DNA from: DATKPA01 sp051955985
Lineage (GTDB): Bacteria > Planctomycetota > Phycisphaerae > WQYP01
Length of the DNA: 64,000 bases
NCBI GenBank assembly: GCA_051955985.1
Contig: JBQCGD010000057.1
Location: 41,894-105,893, forward strand
Direction of reading: 5' to 3'
Below the pieces are notes generated by a model. It was not told the origin of the DNA. It made no database searches and saw nothing but the letters and a program-made list of their open reading frames with translations. Shown here in pieces: positions 25,104 through 34,887 of the stretch. A program made the position numbers and the translations under genes. Numbering within the stretch: the stretch's first letter is position 1; the number at the start of each line of letters is the position of its first letter.

Positions 25104-28100
25104 TCACGCGAGCGGGTCGAAGAGGTGGTCGAGGTCTTCTTTGGAGAGCTGGAGGTTTTCCTGGGCGCCTTCGCCGAGGAGGCCGGCGACGAGTTCTTTT
25201 TTCCGCTCCTGCATAGCGAGGATTTTTTCCTCGACGGTGCCGGTGGTGACGAGTTTGTAGACGAAGACTTTTTTGTCCTGGCCAATGCGGTGGGCGCGGT
25301 CGGTGGCCTGGCGTTCGACGGCGGGGTTCCACCAGGGGTCGTAGTGGATGACGGTGTCGGCGGCGGTGAGGTTGAGGCCGGTGCCGCCGGCTTTGAGGGA
25401 GATGAGGAAGAGGGGGACCTTGCCGGACTGAAACGTTTTGACGGGTGTTTCGCGGTCGGCGGTGCTGCCGTCGAGGCGGACGAAGGGGATTTTGAGTTTG
25501 TTGAGGGCGGGCTCGAGGAGGTCAAGCATGCTGGTGAACTGGCTGAAGAGGAGAACGCGGCGGCCTTCGGAAATCATCTCCGGGAGCATCTCGGTGAGGA
25601 GGTCGAGTTTGGCGGATTCTTTGACGGACTTGGCGCGTTCGAGCTTGACGATGCGCGGGTCGCAGCAGACCTGGCGGAGCTTGAGGAGCGCGTCGAGGAT
25701 GACGATGTGGGAGCGGGCGAGGCCTTTCTTTTCGACTTCGGCGCGGACGCGTTCGTGCATGGCGATGCGGATGGTTTCGTATAAATCGCGCTGTTTGCCG
25801 TCGAGTTCGACGTTGCGGACGATCTCGGTTTTTTCGGGGAGGTCGGCGGCGACCTCTTCCTTGCGGCGGCGCATGATGAAGGGGCGGATGCGTCTGGCGA
25901 GGGCGGAGCGGCGGGCGGCGTCCTGCGATTTTTCGATGGGGTCGCGGTAGATGCGGCGGAATTGTTTTTCGCTGCCGAGATAGCCGGGGGAGAGGAAGTG
26001 CATAAGGGACCAGAGTTCGCCGAGGTGGTTTTCCATGGGGGTGCCGGTCATGCAGAGGCGGTGATTGGAGTTGAGGGCACGGCAGATCTCGGCCCACTGG
26101 GTTTTGGCGTTTTTGATGTATTGGGCTTCGTCGAGAAGGAGGAGGTGGAAGTTTTGTTTTTCGAGGATTTCGCGGTCCTTGGTAAGGAGGGCGTAGGAGG
26201 TGATGACGAGATCGTGGGTGGGGATTTCGTCAAAGCGGGCCTTCCGGCCCCCGCCGTGGAGGACGAGGGTCTTGAGGGAGGGGGCGAATTTTTCCGCTTC
26301 GGCGCGCCAGTTGGGCATGAGACTGGTGGGGGCGATGACGAGTGACGGTGCCGTGGCGCGGCCGGCTTCTTTCTCAGCGAGGATGTGGGCGATGGCCTGG
26401 ACGGTTTTGCCGAGGCCCATATCGTCGGCGAGGATGCCGGAGAAGTTGTGTTCGCGGAGGAACTGGAGCCAGCTCAGGCCGTCGCGCTGGTAAGGGCGGA
26501 GTGTGGCGGCGAGGGAGGAGGGCGGGGCGACGGGACGGATGCAATCGAAGGATCTGAGTTGCTGCCGGAGCTGCTGGAGTTCGGCGGGTCCGCGCCAGGT
26601 GACATCGTCCTGGAGGTCGATGAGTTCGGCGGCGCGGAGGCGGCTGACCTGGAGTTTGCCGTTGGAGAGGGCGTCGGGGTCGAAGAGTTCGGCGAGGGTG
26701 GCGGCGATGGCGCGGAGGCGTTCGGCGGGGAGGGGGACGATGCGGCCATCGTCGAGTTTCCAGTGGACAATATCGATGGGTTGTCCGGCGCGATCGTTCT
26801 GATCGAGGAGGCGAAGGATGTTGCCGAGCGCGGGGAGAAGGCTGATGCGTTGCCCCTCGACGAGGATGCCGAGCTCGTAACCGAACCAGTCTTCGCCGGA
26901 GGATTCGGTTTCGGAATACCAGCCTTCGATTTCTGCGGGGCGGAAGGAGAAGTCGGGGGCGATTTCGACGGTCCAGCCGACGGACTGAGCGCCGGGGACC
27001 ATGGTGGTGACGAACTCCATCCATTCAGCGGCGGAGAGCATGGACCAGGCCTGGTTGACATCGTCGGGGATCGGGTAGTTGAGGACTTCGTTAATGCTGT
27101 ACAGGCCGCTGGTCGCGACTTCGGTCATTCGCTGGGCTTCGATGCGGGGCATCCGGGGAATGCGTTCGAGGCCGGCGTCGGTGAGGCGGGAGGCGAACTG
27201 ATTCTTTTCGGTTTGCGGGATACGGATGCCGTCGTAATCGAAAAAGACGCGGGCGACGTCGAGGGAGCTGACAGGGTCGTCGTACCAGGAATTTTCGCGG
27301 CGTTTCCGGGCAGGTTTGGCGAAGTGGACTTTTTCGAGGCGGAGAATGGGGGTCGGTTTCACTGGCTTGCGGACCAGGATGCCGATGGGGCGCGGGGCAG
27401 GGACGGGGAGCGTTCGGAGGGAATCGGCGACGAGCCTGGCCTGTTCGGGGGGGACGACGGGGGCCCCGATCCAGCGCTCGGCCAGGGCGGGGTCGCCTTC
27501 GACACGGAGGGGTCCGCAGATCCCGGCGGTGGGATCGAGGTACCAGGGCGGGGAGAGGGGGAGAAAGAGGTCGGTGGGAGGCTCGGTCTCGAAGGTCGCC
27601 TGTTGGGAGCCGTTGGGGAACTGTCGCCAGATCGGCTGGGCGGGGCGCGGTTCGCCGAGCCGCAGCGGTTCATCCGTGGGCCGCTGCCAGAAGAGGCGTC
27701 CGGTGAGGAGGAGGCGTTCGAGGAGCGTTGCGCCGAAGGCTCCCTCGATCTGCATATCGGCGGTGAAGCCGTACTGGCCGAACATGGTGCGGAGGAGGTC
27801 GCCGAATTCGGAAGCGGCGGGTTCGGCGAGGAAATCGCGAGGGGCGCCGAAGGTGGAGACGCGGGTGGCTTTGCCGGGCTGGCCGGACTTTTTGATGACC
27901 TGGCGCATGAGGGTGATCTGGCAGCGGTGTGGGCGGCCGTAACTTGCCTCGCGGGAGAGCACGAAGATGAGGCGTTTTACGGGAGATGGTGGCGCCGGGA
28001 GGATTTTTTCGCGGGGCTGCAATCGGGAGAGCCATTCGTTGAGGTCGTAAGAGAGGAGGACCGGCGGTGGCTGTGCAGTGAGGTCAGGGTTATTGCGGGG

Positions 28101-28484
28101 GAGCTTGTGCGTGCCTTCGAGGTCGAGCAAGTTGCCGAGGTTGGTGGCGATGTCGTCTTTCTGCTGGTCGAAGGTGCCGTTGCGGGCGGCAGCGAGGATG
28201 GTGGCGGCAACGTGTTTGCAGTTGTGGCTCATGGGGCAGGTGCATTCGCCGTCGACGTCGTATCGTGCGTTGCTGGTTTTTTCGATGGTGATGTTGACGC
28301 TGTAGGGGCGGCGGACGTGGCCTTGTACGGTCGCGTCGATCTCGAGTTGGTTCTCCACGGGCTGTTCGATGCGTTCGACGAGGACGCGGCCGCCACGGGC
28401 GTATTCGTCGGCCTGGAGCAGGGCGTTCTGCGAGAAGAAGCGTCCGCTGACGATGGAGGAAAGGTGGTTTTTCCAGGGGAACAT
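25104..28484 (-). CDS. SWIM zinc-finger SNF2-family helicase
   Basis: A 1126-aa DNA-dependent ATPase. The N-terminal SWIM zinc finger has C81, C83, C89 and H91 (CTCPMSHNCKH). Residues about 130-650 form an SNF2-associated region. The two RecA lobes follow: motif I ILADDMGLGKTVQ (684-696), motif II DEAQ (785-788), and the C-terminal lobe with QATDRAHRIGQ. Such proteins remodel or translocate on DNA. The ATG follows AGGTG. The terminator of the upstream aminotransferase ends about a dozen bases before this start, so the helicase must have its promoter inside or very close to that terminator, or be expressed by read-through. Confidence 0.93.
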   Translation of the reverse strand: MFPWKNHLSSIVSGRFFSQNALLQADEYARGGRVLVERIEQPVENQLEIDATVQGHVRRPYSVNITIEKTSNARYDVDGECTCPMSHNCKHVAATILAAARNGTFDQQKDDIATNLGNLLDLEGTHKLPRNNPDLTAQPPPVLLSYDLNEWLSRLQPREKILPAPPSPVKRLIFVLSREASYGRPHRCQITLMRQVIKKSGQPGKATRVSTFGAPRDFLAEPAASEFGDLLRTMFGQYGFTADMQIEGAFGATLLERLLLTGRLFWQRPTDEPLRLGEPRPAQPIWRQFPNGSQQATFETEPPTDLFLPLSPPWYLDPTAGICGPLRVEGDPALAERWIGAPVVPPEQARLVADSLRTLPVPAPRPIGILVRKPVKPTPILRLEKVHFAKPARKRRENSWYDDPVSSLDVARVFFDYDGIRIPQTEKNQFASRLTDAGLERIPRMPRIEAQRMTEVATSGLYSINEVLNYPIPDDVNQAWSMLSAAEWMEFVTTMVPGAQSVGWTVEIAPDFSFRPAEIEGWYSETESSGEDWFGYELGILVEGQRISLLPALGNILRLLDQNDRAGQPIDIVHWKLDDGRIVPLPAERLRAIAATLAELFDPDALSNGKLQVSRLRAAELIDLQDDVTWRGPAELQQLRQQLRSFDCIRPVAPPSSLAATLRPYQRDGLSWLQFLREHNFSGILADDMGLGKTVQAIAHILAEKEAGRATAPSLVIAPTSLMPNWRAEAEKFAPSLKTLVLHGGGRKARFDEIPTHDLVITSYALLTKDREILEKQNFHLLLLDEAQYIKNAKTQWAEICRALNSNHRLCMTGTPMENHLGELWSLMHFLSPGYLGSEKQFRRIYRDPIEKSQDAARRSALARRIRPFIMRRRKEEVAADLPEKTEIVRNVELDGKQRDLYETIRIAMHERVRAEVEKKGLARSHIVILDALLKLRQVCCDPRIVKLERAKSVKESAKLDLLTEMLPEMISEGRRVLLFSQFTSMLDLLEPALNKLKIPFVRLDGSTADRETPVKTFQSGKVPLFLISLKAGGTGLNLTAADTVIHYDPWWNPAVERQATDRAHRIGQDKKVFVYKLVTTGTVEEKILAMQERKKELVAGLLGEGAQENLQLSKEDLDHLFDPLA

Positions 28485-28496
28485 GGCGCACCTGGC

Positions 28497-28528
28497 AAAA
28501 ATAAAAGCCCCGGGTTTCTACCCGGGGC
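28497..28528 (-). terminator. Rho-independent terminator of the aminotransferase gene
   Basis: On the minus strand a perfect GCCCCGGGT/ACCCGGGGC stem is followed by CTTTTATTTTT. It is in the 56-bp gap between the aminotransferase stop and the helicase start. Confidence 0.85.
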
Positions 28529-28540
28529 CGCAATGAGATA

Positions 28541-29758
28541 TCAAGCACCTTTGAGGAACTTTTCGAGGCGGTCGAGGCCTTTGTCGATGTTCTGCATGCT
28601 GGTGGCAAACGAGAGGCGGACGTGGTCGGGGAAGCCGAAGTCATTGCCGGGGACGAGGGCGACGTGGGCTTCTTCGAGGACGGCGGTGCAGAACGCGACG
28701 GCTTCGGCGGGCTTAGCGCCTTTGGTGCCGAGGGTTTTGTTCAAGTGATCCTTCACGCTGGGGAAGCAGTAGAAGGCGCCAGTGGGGCGGACGCACTGGA
28801 CGCCGGGGATGGCGTTGAGGCGTTTCCACATGTGTTCGCCGCGGCGTTCGAATTCCTGGCGCATTTTTTCGACTTCGACGGCGGACTGCGGATTCGTGAG
28901 CGCTTCGACGACGGCAGGGAAGCAGAAGCTGGTGATGTTGCTGGTCATCTGCGACTGGAGTTTGTTCATGGCGTCGATGAGGGGTTTGGGGCCCGCGGTG
29001 TAGCCGATGCGCCAGCCGGTCATGGCGAAGGTCTTGGAGAGGCAGTTGCAGGTGATGGTGCGGTCCTTCCAGGTCTCCCAGTCCAATGCGGCCCAGGAGA
29101 TGGTTTTCTGGCCGTTGTAGAGGAGTTTTTCGTAGATTTCGTCGGAGCAGACCCAGATGTCTTTATGCCCTCCCCCATTGGCGATGACCTTGGCGAGGGC
29201 GCCGAGTTCTTCGGGGGAGTAGGTGTGGCCGCCGGGGTTGCTGGGCGAGTTGATGATGACCATGCGGGTTTTCGGGGTGATGGCCTTTGCGAGTTGGTCG
29301 GGGGAGATGCGGAAGTTGTTTTTGGGGTCACCTTTGACGATGACGGGGACGCCGCCGGCGAGTTTGACCATTTCGGGATAGGAGACCCAGTAGGGTGCGG
29401 GGATGATGACTTCATCACCGGGGTTGAGGGTGGCCATGAAGGCGACGTAGAGGGAGTGCTTGCCGCCGACGGAGATGATGATTTGTTCGGGGGCGAAGGT
29501 GAGGCCGTTTTCGGTTTTGAGTTTTTCGGCGATGGCCTTGCGGGCCTCGAGGGTGCCGGGGGTGGGCTCGTATTTGGTCTTGCCGGCCTGGAGGGCCTTG
29601 ATGGCGGCCTCCTTGATGAAGCCGGGGGTGTCGAAATCGGGTTCGCCGGCGCCGAAGGAGACGACGTCGACGCCGGCTTTTTTGAGGGCGTTGGCCTTGG
29701 CGGTGACGGCGAGGGTGATGGATTCGGCGATGTCGTTGAGGCGATTGGCGAGTTGCAT
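28541..29758 (-). CDS. aspC: Class I pyridoxal-phosphate aminotransferase (aspartate-type)
   Basis: A 405-aa PLP enzyme of the prokaryotic aspartate-aminotransferase (I-gamma) group, moving amino groups between aspartate-like donors and 2-oxoacids. Features: FGAGEPDFDTP near residue 36, NSPSNPGG (170-177), and SDEIYE. The Schiff-base lysine K242 is in CLSKTFAMTGWRIGY, and a late substrate arginine is in HVRLSFATS. The ATG of MQLANRLNDI was chosen as the family N-terminus, with GGAGCAG upstream; a longer frame exists but adds an atypical extension. A clear terminator follows. The exact amino-acid specificity is not proven by sequence. Confidence 0.92.
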   Translation of the reverse strand: MQLANRLNDIAESITLAVTAKANALKKAGVDVVSFGAGEPDFDTPGFIKEAAIKALQAGKTKYEPTPGTLEARKAIAEKLKTENGLTFAPEQIIISVGGKHSLYVAFMATLNPGDEVIIPAPYWVSYPEMVKLAGGVPVIVKGDPKNNFRISPDQLAKAITPKTRMVIINSPSNPGGHTYSPEELGALAKVIANGGGHKDIWVCSDEIYEKLLYNGQKTISWAALDWETWKDRTITCNCLSKTFAMTGWRIGYTAGPKPLIDAMNKLQSQMTSNITSFCFPAVVEALTNPQSAVEVEKMRQEFERRGEHMWKRLNAIPGVQCVRPTGAFYCFPSVKDHLNKTLGTKGAKPAEAVAFCTAVLEEAHVALVPGNDFGFPDHVRLSFATSMQNIDKGLDRLEKFLKGA

Positions 29759-29882
29759 GGCTGCTCCATGTGGGTTTCGGGAAAGACTGAACCGGGCATT
29801 GTAAGGCACGCGGGGGTAAAAGTTAAAAGGAGGTGAGTCCCAGAAGAAGGGCAAAATTCGGGCGTACGTAGAGAATTCCTAT

Positions 29883-29910
29883 TTGTGCTTTTCACAATCG
29901 GAGGTATATA
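29883..29910 (+). promoter_or_regulatory. Candidate promoter for the PEP-CTERM/dockerin gene
   Basis: TTGTGC and TATATA are 16 bases apart in the 329-bp divergent gap between the aminotransferase and the exported protein. The leader would be about 170 nt. I see no riboswitch-like consensus in the leader. Confidence 0.35.
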
Positions 29911-30087
29911 GGGGGGAAGAAGTTCAGCAAGATTAAGTTCATCCATTGTAGTTGTGTCGTTTGCCTGCAGGCGCAGTGGGTCGCCGGCGGGCGGTGTTTT
30001 GTATGTCGATTGTGGGGCAATCGCCGGTCGTGCTGCGCGCTTGTGGGACGGATATTCGACGAGTTTTCTTTCGATGTGGAGGTTGCC

Positions 30088-33015
30088 ATGGGTTGGAACA
30101 GTGGAACGCGTGTCTCGGGCGGGACGATTCGGTCGGCGGCGGTGATTGCGGCGCTGGGGTTTGCCGCATCGCGTGCCGGGGCGCTGGTGATCAACCAGTG
30201 GGTGGGTTCGGGAACCGACAACTACAACGTGGCGGGCAACTGGAGCCAGGGGCGGGTGCCCAACAGCGGGGACCAGGCGACGCTTTACAGTGGGGATCTG
30301 ACGCTGTACGCGACGCCGACGAATCCGGGCGGGATGCTGGTGAGTTCCATTTTCGGGGCGGGGGAATTCAACACGGGGAATTACAAGATCACGGTCGCCG
30401 GCGACATCAACGTGGATGCCGGCGGCAATTTCTACGTCTTTGATGCGAGTTCCGCAGGTGGGGGGACGGTGGTTTCGGCGGTGAATCTGAACGTGACGCA
30501 GAACAGCATTTACCACAATGCGTATCCCGGGGCGCACACGGAAATCTCGGGCAACACCACGGTGGACGCGACGAGCCAGCTGTGGGTGGAAAGCCTCTTT
30601 AACGACAACTCCGGGGCAAACGGAACAGTGACGATCAACGGGATGTTGAAGGCATACGGCGGGACGCTCAATGCGGACACGTTTACGCTGGCGGGGACCT
30701 CTTCGAATGCGGCGACGATCAATGTGAATGGAAGCAACCTGACGATCAACGCCAGCACGTTCAACATGGGGAACACGTACACGAATATTGATGCGAGCGG
30801 CTTTGCCAGCCATCTGACGCTGAACAACCTGGGGAGCAATTTGACGCTTGTGAATGCGAACGTGACGCTGGGGGATAGCGCGCATCTGAGCATGCCGGGC
30901 GGGAGCGAATGGATGTTCGGGAACATCTTCCTGGGAATTACCGCGGGGAGCGTGAATTTGAACGGGGGGAACACGACGGCCCGCGCGGCGACGGTGGATC
31001 AGTATGCGTTTTACGAATCGCTGGTGAACGTGACGGGGTTTGCGAAGATGGTCAGCGGGGAATTTGACGGGGGCTCGGTGGTCAATATCGCGGCCAACGG
31101 GACGCTGACTGTGGGTTCGCCTTATTTCCGCGGGGTGACGCACAACGGGCTCTTTGGGCCGGACACGTATACGACGGTCAACATCAATGGAAACGGGACG
31201 ATGGCGTGGAGCGGGGATGCGGCGATCGGGTATTCGAATCCCAACGTGCCGTACACGGCGGTGAACGTCAACGTGCCGACGTTGAACTGGTCGACGGGGG
31301 CGAATACATCGCTGGACATCCAGAACGGGGAACTGAACGTGTATTCGACGAGCCTGCAGAACCGGCTCGTTTACAATGGGATATTCTTCGTGCCGACGAA
31401 CGGTTATGACGGGAACATGACCGTGGAGGGGGGTGCGAAGCTGAACGTGGTGAATGCGGCGTGGACGCTGTTTGGCACGATGACGCTGGGGCCGGGGGCG
31501 GTGGTGCAGGGGCAGACGATCACGGTGAATTCCGGTTCGCTGCCGCTGGGCACGTATTCGCTGTATCCGACGTACAGCGGTTCGACGTTCCCGAGCATCC
31601 AGGCGCCGCTGGTGCTGCAGTCGAACAGTTATGTGTACCTGGGGTTCAACGGCGGAGTGCATTTTGACGGGAATACGACGTATGCGGGCGGGTCGATTGT
31701 CAGTGCACCGTACGTGATGTCGCCGTATGGGATCGTCGTGCAGAATGGGAATGCGACGGTGACGGGGAATTCGTCGATCTTCTGCAACACGTTCGACATG
31801 GATGGGGCTGCGAACTCCACAACGTGGACGATCGGCGCGGGGGCGACGCTGACGCAGCAGGCGTGGTATCTGGATCCAGGCAGCCTGACGATCAACCCGA
31901 TTCACTCGACGATCACGATCAACGGCGGCACGCTGCACATGGAGACGAACTCGGGGCAGTGGACGCTGGTGGGCGGGACGCTGAACATGAACGGGTCGGG
32001 GATCAATCTGCCGTTTGTGACGCACGACCTGCTGGTGCTTGGTCTTGGCGTCACGAACGGGACGGTGAACGTCGGGGCGGGGACGAGCGCGTATATTTCC
32101 GGCGGGGTGAAGTCGGCGGCGAACACGGTGGTGGGGGGGAACGTGGTGAACGTGGGGGCGGGTTCGACGCTGTATGTGGGGCCGTTCTTCGGGTCGGAGG
32201 CGAACGCGACGCTGACGAAGATGGGGCCGGGGACGTTGCAGATCAATGCGGCGACGCAGTCGCATGGCGTCGGCGCGACGATCAATGTGAACCAGGGGGA
32301 GCTGGATTTGAACACGGATGCGGGGCAGGGCGGGGCGAATTTGATTCTGAATGTGCAGGGGACGGCGACGTTCGGTTCGACGCAGCACCTGAAGACGGTG
32401 CACGTGATGTCGGGGGGGACGGCGATGCTGGTGACGGGCGGGGTGAAGACGGTGCGGACGGCGAACTTGACGATCGACGGTGGTCTTACGCCGATCGGGA
32501 CGCTGAACATCACGACGCAGAAGATGATAGTCGAGCCGGGGGCGGGGAAGGCGGTGGTGCTGGCGGAGCTGCTGGCGCAGGCGGCGTATGGGCGGACGCA
32601 TTCGACGGGGATTGTCGATACGTTGTTGCCGGCGGGGTATGGGGTGGCGGTGGTGGATAATGCGCTGGTCGGGAAGCTGACGTTCGGCGGGGTGCAGGCG
32701 GATGGCGGGTCGATTTTGATTTCGCAGGAGCTGCTGGGGGATGCGAACATTGATGGGAAGGTGGATCTGACGGATCTGTCGACGGTGTTGAACAATTTTG
32801 GGGTGGCGACGAACGCGTGGACGAGCGGGAATTTTGATGGGGCGGCGACGATTAACCTGACGGATTTGTCGGATGTGCTGAACAACTTTGGGGTGACGAA
32901 TCCGAATGCGTCGGATGTGGTGGCGGGGGGCGCGGTGGCGGCGGCGCCGGAGCCGGGGAGTGTTGCGGGGCTGGTGGTGGGGGGATTGCTGCTGCTGCGG
33001 CGAAGGAGGCGGTGA
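30088..33015 (+). CDS. Large PEP-CTERM surface protein with dockerin-like repeats
   Basis: A 975-aa exported protein. Signal peptide: SAAVIAALGFAASRAGA, with cleavage near residue 33. The body (about 35-860) is a low-complexity beta-rich stretch of N, G, T and V repeats (GTLNADTFTLAGTSSNAATI), like autotransporter passenger or pectate-lyase-type solenoids. Near the C-terminus is a dockerin-like pair, DANIDGKVDLTDLSTVLNNF and NFDGAATINLTDLSDVLNNF, probably binding calcium. The extreme C-terminus is a sorting signal: PEP motif APEPGS, a helix AGLVVGGLLLL and the basic end RRRRR. An exosortase would cut it, but none lies in this window. The ATG has GGAGG upstream. The sequence is strongly G-rich on the coding strand. 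Confidence 0.92.
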   Translation: MGWNSGTRVSGGTIRSAAVIAALGFAASRAGALVINQWVGSGTDNYNVAGNWSQGRVPNSGDQATLYSGDLTLYATPTNPGGMLVSSIFGAGEFNTGNYKITVAGDINVDAGGNFYVFDASSAGGGTVVSAVNLNVTQNSIYHNAYPGAHTEISGNTTVDATSQLWVESLFNDNSGANGTVTINGMLKAYGGTLNADTFTLAGTSSNAATINVNGSNLTINASTFNMGNTYTNIDASGFASHLTLNNLGSNLTLVNANVTLGDSAHLSMPGGSEWMFGNIFLGITAGSVNLNGGNTTARAATVDQYAFYESLVNVTGFAKMVSGEFDGGSVVNIAANGTLTVGSPYFRGVTHNGLFGPDTYTTVNINGNGTMAWSGDAAIGYSNPNVPYTAVNVNVPTLNWSTGANTSLDIQNGELNVYSTSLQNRLVYNGIFFVPTNGYDGNMTVEGGAKLNVVNAAWTLFGTMTLGPGAVVQGQTITVNSGSLPLGTYSLYPTYSGSTFPSIQAPLVLQSNSYVYLGFNGGVHFDGNTTYAGGSIVSAPYVMSPYGIVVQNGNATVTGNSSIFCNTFDMDGAANSTTWTIGAGATLTQQAWYLDPGSLTINPIHSTITINGGTLHMETNSGQWTLVGGTLNMNGSGINLPFVTHDLLVLGLGVTNGTVNVGAGTSAYISGGVKSAANTVVGGNVVNVGAGSTLYVGPFFGSEANATLTKMGPGTLQINAATQSHGVGATINVNQGELDLNTDAGQGGANLILNVQGTATFGSTQHLKTVHVMSGGTAMLVTGGVKTVRTANLTIDGGLTPIGTLNITTQKMIVEPGAGKAVVLAELLAQAAYGRTHSTGIVDTLLPAGYGVAVVDNALVGKLTFGGVQADGGSILISQELLGDANIDGKVDLTDLSTVLNNFGVATNAWTSGNFDGAATINLTDLSDVLNNFGVTNPNASDVVAGGAVAAAPEPGSVAGLVVGGLLLLRRRRR

Positions 33016-33017
33016 GG

Positions 33018-33063
33018 GAGAGGCCGCCAAGTGTGGGTACGTCCTTGGCGGTCTCTCGTTTTT
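33018..33063 (+). terminator. Rho-independent terminator after the PEP-CTERM/dockerin gene
   Basis: A 14-bp stem GAGAGGCCGCCAAG/CTTGGCGGTCTCTC (one G-T pair) is followed by GTTTTT. Confidence 0.85.
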
Positions 33064-33238
33064 GGCTCAAAAACGAGGGTGGGGTCTTACCCATCTTGCC
33101 AAAGGTGGGATATTTGGTGGAATCTCCGCAATTGTGATGAGATTGCGGGGGTTTGTTTGATGCTGGGAGGGGATTGTCGGGTTGCGTTCTGTGCGGGCTA
33201 AATCACTTTTCGGCCGTGAGGGTGGGGGCGGTTTTCGC

Positions 33239-33244
33239 TACAAT
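33239..33244 (+). promoter_or_regulatory. Candidate -10 element (TACAAT) of gpmI
   Basis: A GC-TACAAT motif 42 bases before the gpmI start codon. No recognisable -35 hexamer lies at the right distance. It belongs to the recurring TANAAT pattern seen in this window. Confidence 0.45.
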
Positions 33245-33285
33245 TCTTCTCTTTGCCAAAATCAGATTGAATTTCGGAGTATCTC

Positions 33286-34887
33286 ATGTCCTCTTCGACC
33301 ACACTTGCCAAGCGTCCGTTCGTTTTGATCATTCGGGATGGGTGGGGTGAGAATCCGCACGCCGAGATGGATTCCTACAATGCGGTGAAGCTGGGGAAGC
33401 ATCCGGTGGCGGATCGGTTAATGCGGGAGTATCCGTGGGTGCTGATCAAGACGAGCGGGGAGGATGTGGGGTTGCCGGCGGGGGTGATGGGGAATTCGGA
33501 GGTGGGGCACCAGAACATCGGGGCGGGGCGGATTGTGGACCAGGAGACGATGCGGATCACGCGGCGGATTCGGGATGGGTCGTTCTTTACGAACTCGACG
33601 CTGGTGAAGGCGTTTGAGCATGCGAAGAAGAACCACTCGACGGTGCATGTGCTGGGGCTTTGCTCGGATGGGCGCGTGCATTCGGACCAGGAGCATGCGT
33701 ATGCGATCCTGGAGATGGCGAAGAAGCAGGGATTCCCGGGGGATCGGGTGTTGATTCATGCGATTACGGACGGGCGCGATACGGCGCCGATGGGGGGGAT
33801 CGGGTATTTGAAGGCGCTGGAAAAGAAGACGAAGGAAATCGGGGTGGGGCGGATTGCGACGGTGGTGGGGCGGTTTTATGCGATGGATCGGGACAACCGG
33901 TGGGAGCGGGTGCAGACGGCGTATGAGTTGATGACGGAGAACAAAGGGGCAAAGTTTGCGACGGCGGAGGAGGCGCTGAAGAGTTATTACGAGAAGCCAT
34001 CGGATCCGTCGCGGAAGGGGGATGAGTTTGTGGTGCCGAGCGTGATTGGTGCGGGCGGGGTGGTGAAGGACAACGATGCGGTGATCTTTTTCAATTACCG
34101 TGGGGATCGTCCGCGGGAGATCACGAAGGCGTTTGTGTATTCGACGGAGAAGTTTGGGTTGGAGCCGAACGGGGGTTTCAAGCGGCACGTGCATCCGGGG
34201 AACCTGTTTTTTGCGACGATGGCGGGGTACGAGGAGGGGTTGCCGGTGGGGGTGATTTTTGAGAAGCCGGAGAAGATGCCGGAGATTTTCGGGGCGTACC
34301 TGGCGGAGCATGGGATGACGCAGTTCCGGAGCGCGGAGACGGAGAAGTTTCCGCATGTGACGTTTTTCTTCAACGATTACCGGGAGCCGCCGTTTCCGAG
34401 CGAGGATCGGGGGCTGGCGCCGAGTCCGAAGGAAGTGAAGACGTATGACTTGAAGCCGGAGATGTCGGCGCACCAGGTGTGCGACATCGTGCTGAAGGAG
34501 ATTGAGACCGGGGCGCATGATGTGTACGTGGTGAATTTTGCGAACGGGGACATGGTGGGGCACACGGGGAACCTGCAGGCGGCGATCAAGGGGGTGGAGG
34601 TGGTGGACGCGTGCGTGGGAAAGATTGTGGATTTGACGTTGAAGAAGGGCGGGGCGTTGATTGTGACGGCGGATCATGGGAATTGTGAGCAGATGTGGGA
34701 TCCGATCAATAACTGTCCGCACACGGCGCACACGACGTACGATGTGCCGTTGATCGTGGTGGATGAGCGGTTCAAGGGGAAGAAGTTGCGCGAGGGGGGG
34801 CGGTTGGCGGACATTGCGCCGACGGCGTTGAAGATGATGGGGCTGGAGAAGCCGAAGGAGATGACGGGGGAGAGTTTGGTGGGATAA
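33286..34887 (+). CDS. gpmI: 2,3-bisphosphoglycerate-independent phosphoglycerate mutase
   Basis: Glycolytic/gluconeogenic enzyme interconverting 3- and 2-phosphoglycerate with two Mn ions (533 aa). The metal-binding aspartate D18 is in IIRDGWGENP, the phosphorylated serine S71 in GVMGNSEVGHQNIGAGR, and the late metal motif is VTADHGNCEQMWD. Internal phosphotransferase blocks HAITDGRDTAP, GRFYAMDRDNRW and FFNYRGDRPREI are all present. TAA is followed directly by the ATG of the next gene. Confidence 0.97.
   Translation: MSSSTTLAKRPFVLIIRDGWGENPHAEMDSYNAVKLGKHPVADRLMREYPWVLIKTSGEDVGLPAGVMGNSEVGHQNIGAGRIVDQETMRITRRIRDGSFFTNSTLVKAFEHAKKNHSTVHVLGLCSDGRVHSDQEHAYAILEMAKKQGFPGDRVLIHAITDGRDTAPMGGIGYLKALEKKTKEIGVGRIATVVGRFYAMDRDNRWERVQTAYELMTENKGAKFATAEEALKSYYEKPSDPSRKGDEFVVPSVIGAGGVVKDNDAVIFFNYRGDRPREITKAFVYSTEKFGLEPNGGFKRHVHPGNLFFATMAGYEEGLPVGVIFEKPEKMPEIFGAYLAEHGMTQFRSAETEKFPHVTFFFNDYREPPFPSEDRGLAPSPKEVKTYDLKPEMSAHQVCDIVLKEIETGAHDVYVVNFANGDMVGHTGNLQAAIKGVEVVDACVGKIVDLTLKKGGALIVTADHGNCEQMWDPINNCPHTAHTTYDVPLIVVDERFKGKKLREGGRLADIAPTALKMMGLEKPKEMTGESLVG

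Noticed and set aside
29759..30087. Riboswitch in the long leader of the PEP-CTERM/dockerin gene
   Set aside because: No match to the conserved cores of c-di-GMP, cobalamin, TPP, SAM or glycine riboswitches could be seen by eye.
29020..33030. Minus-strand open frame of over 1300 codons opposite the PEP-CTERM/dockerin gene
   Set aside because: Arg/His/Pro-rich low-complexity product, antisense to two well-supported genes; an effect of G-rich codon bias.
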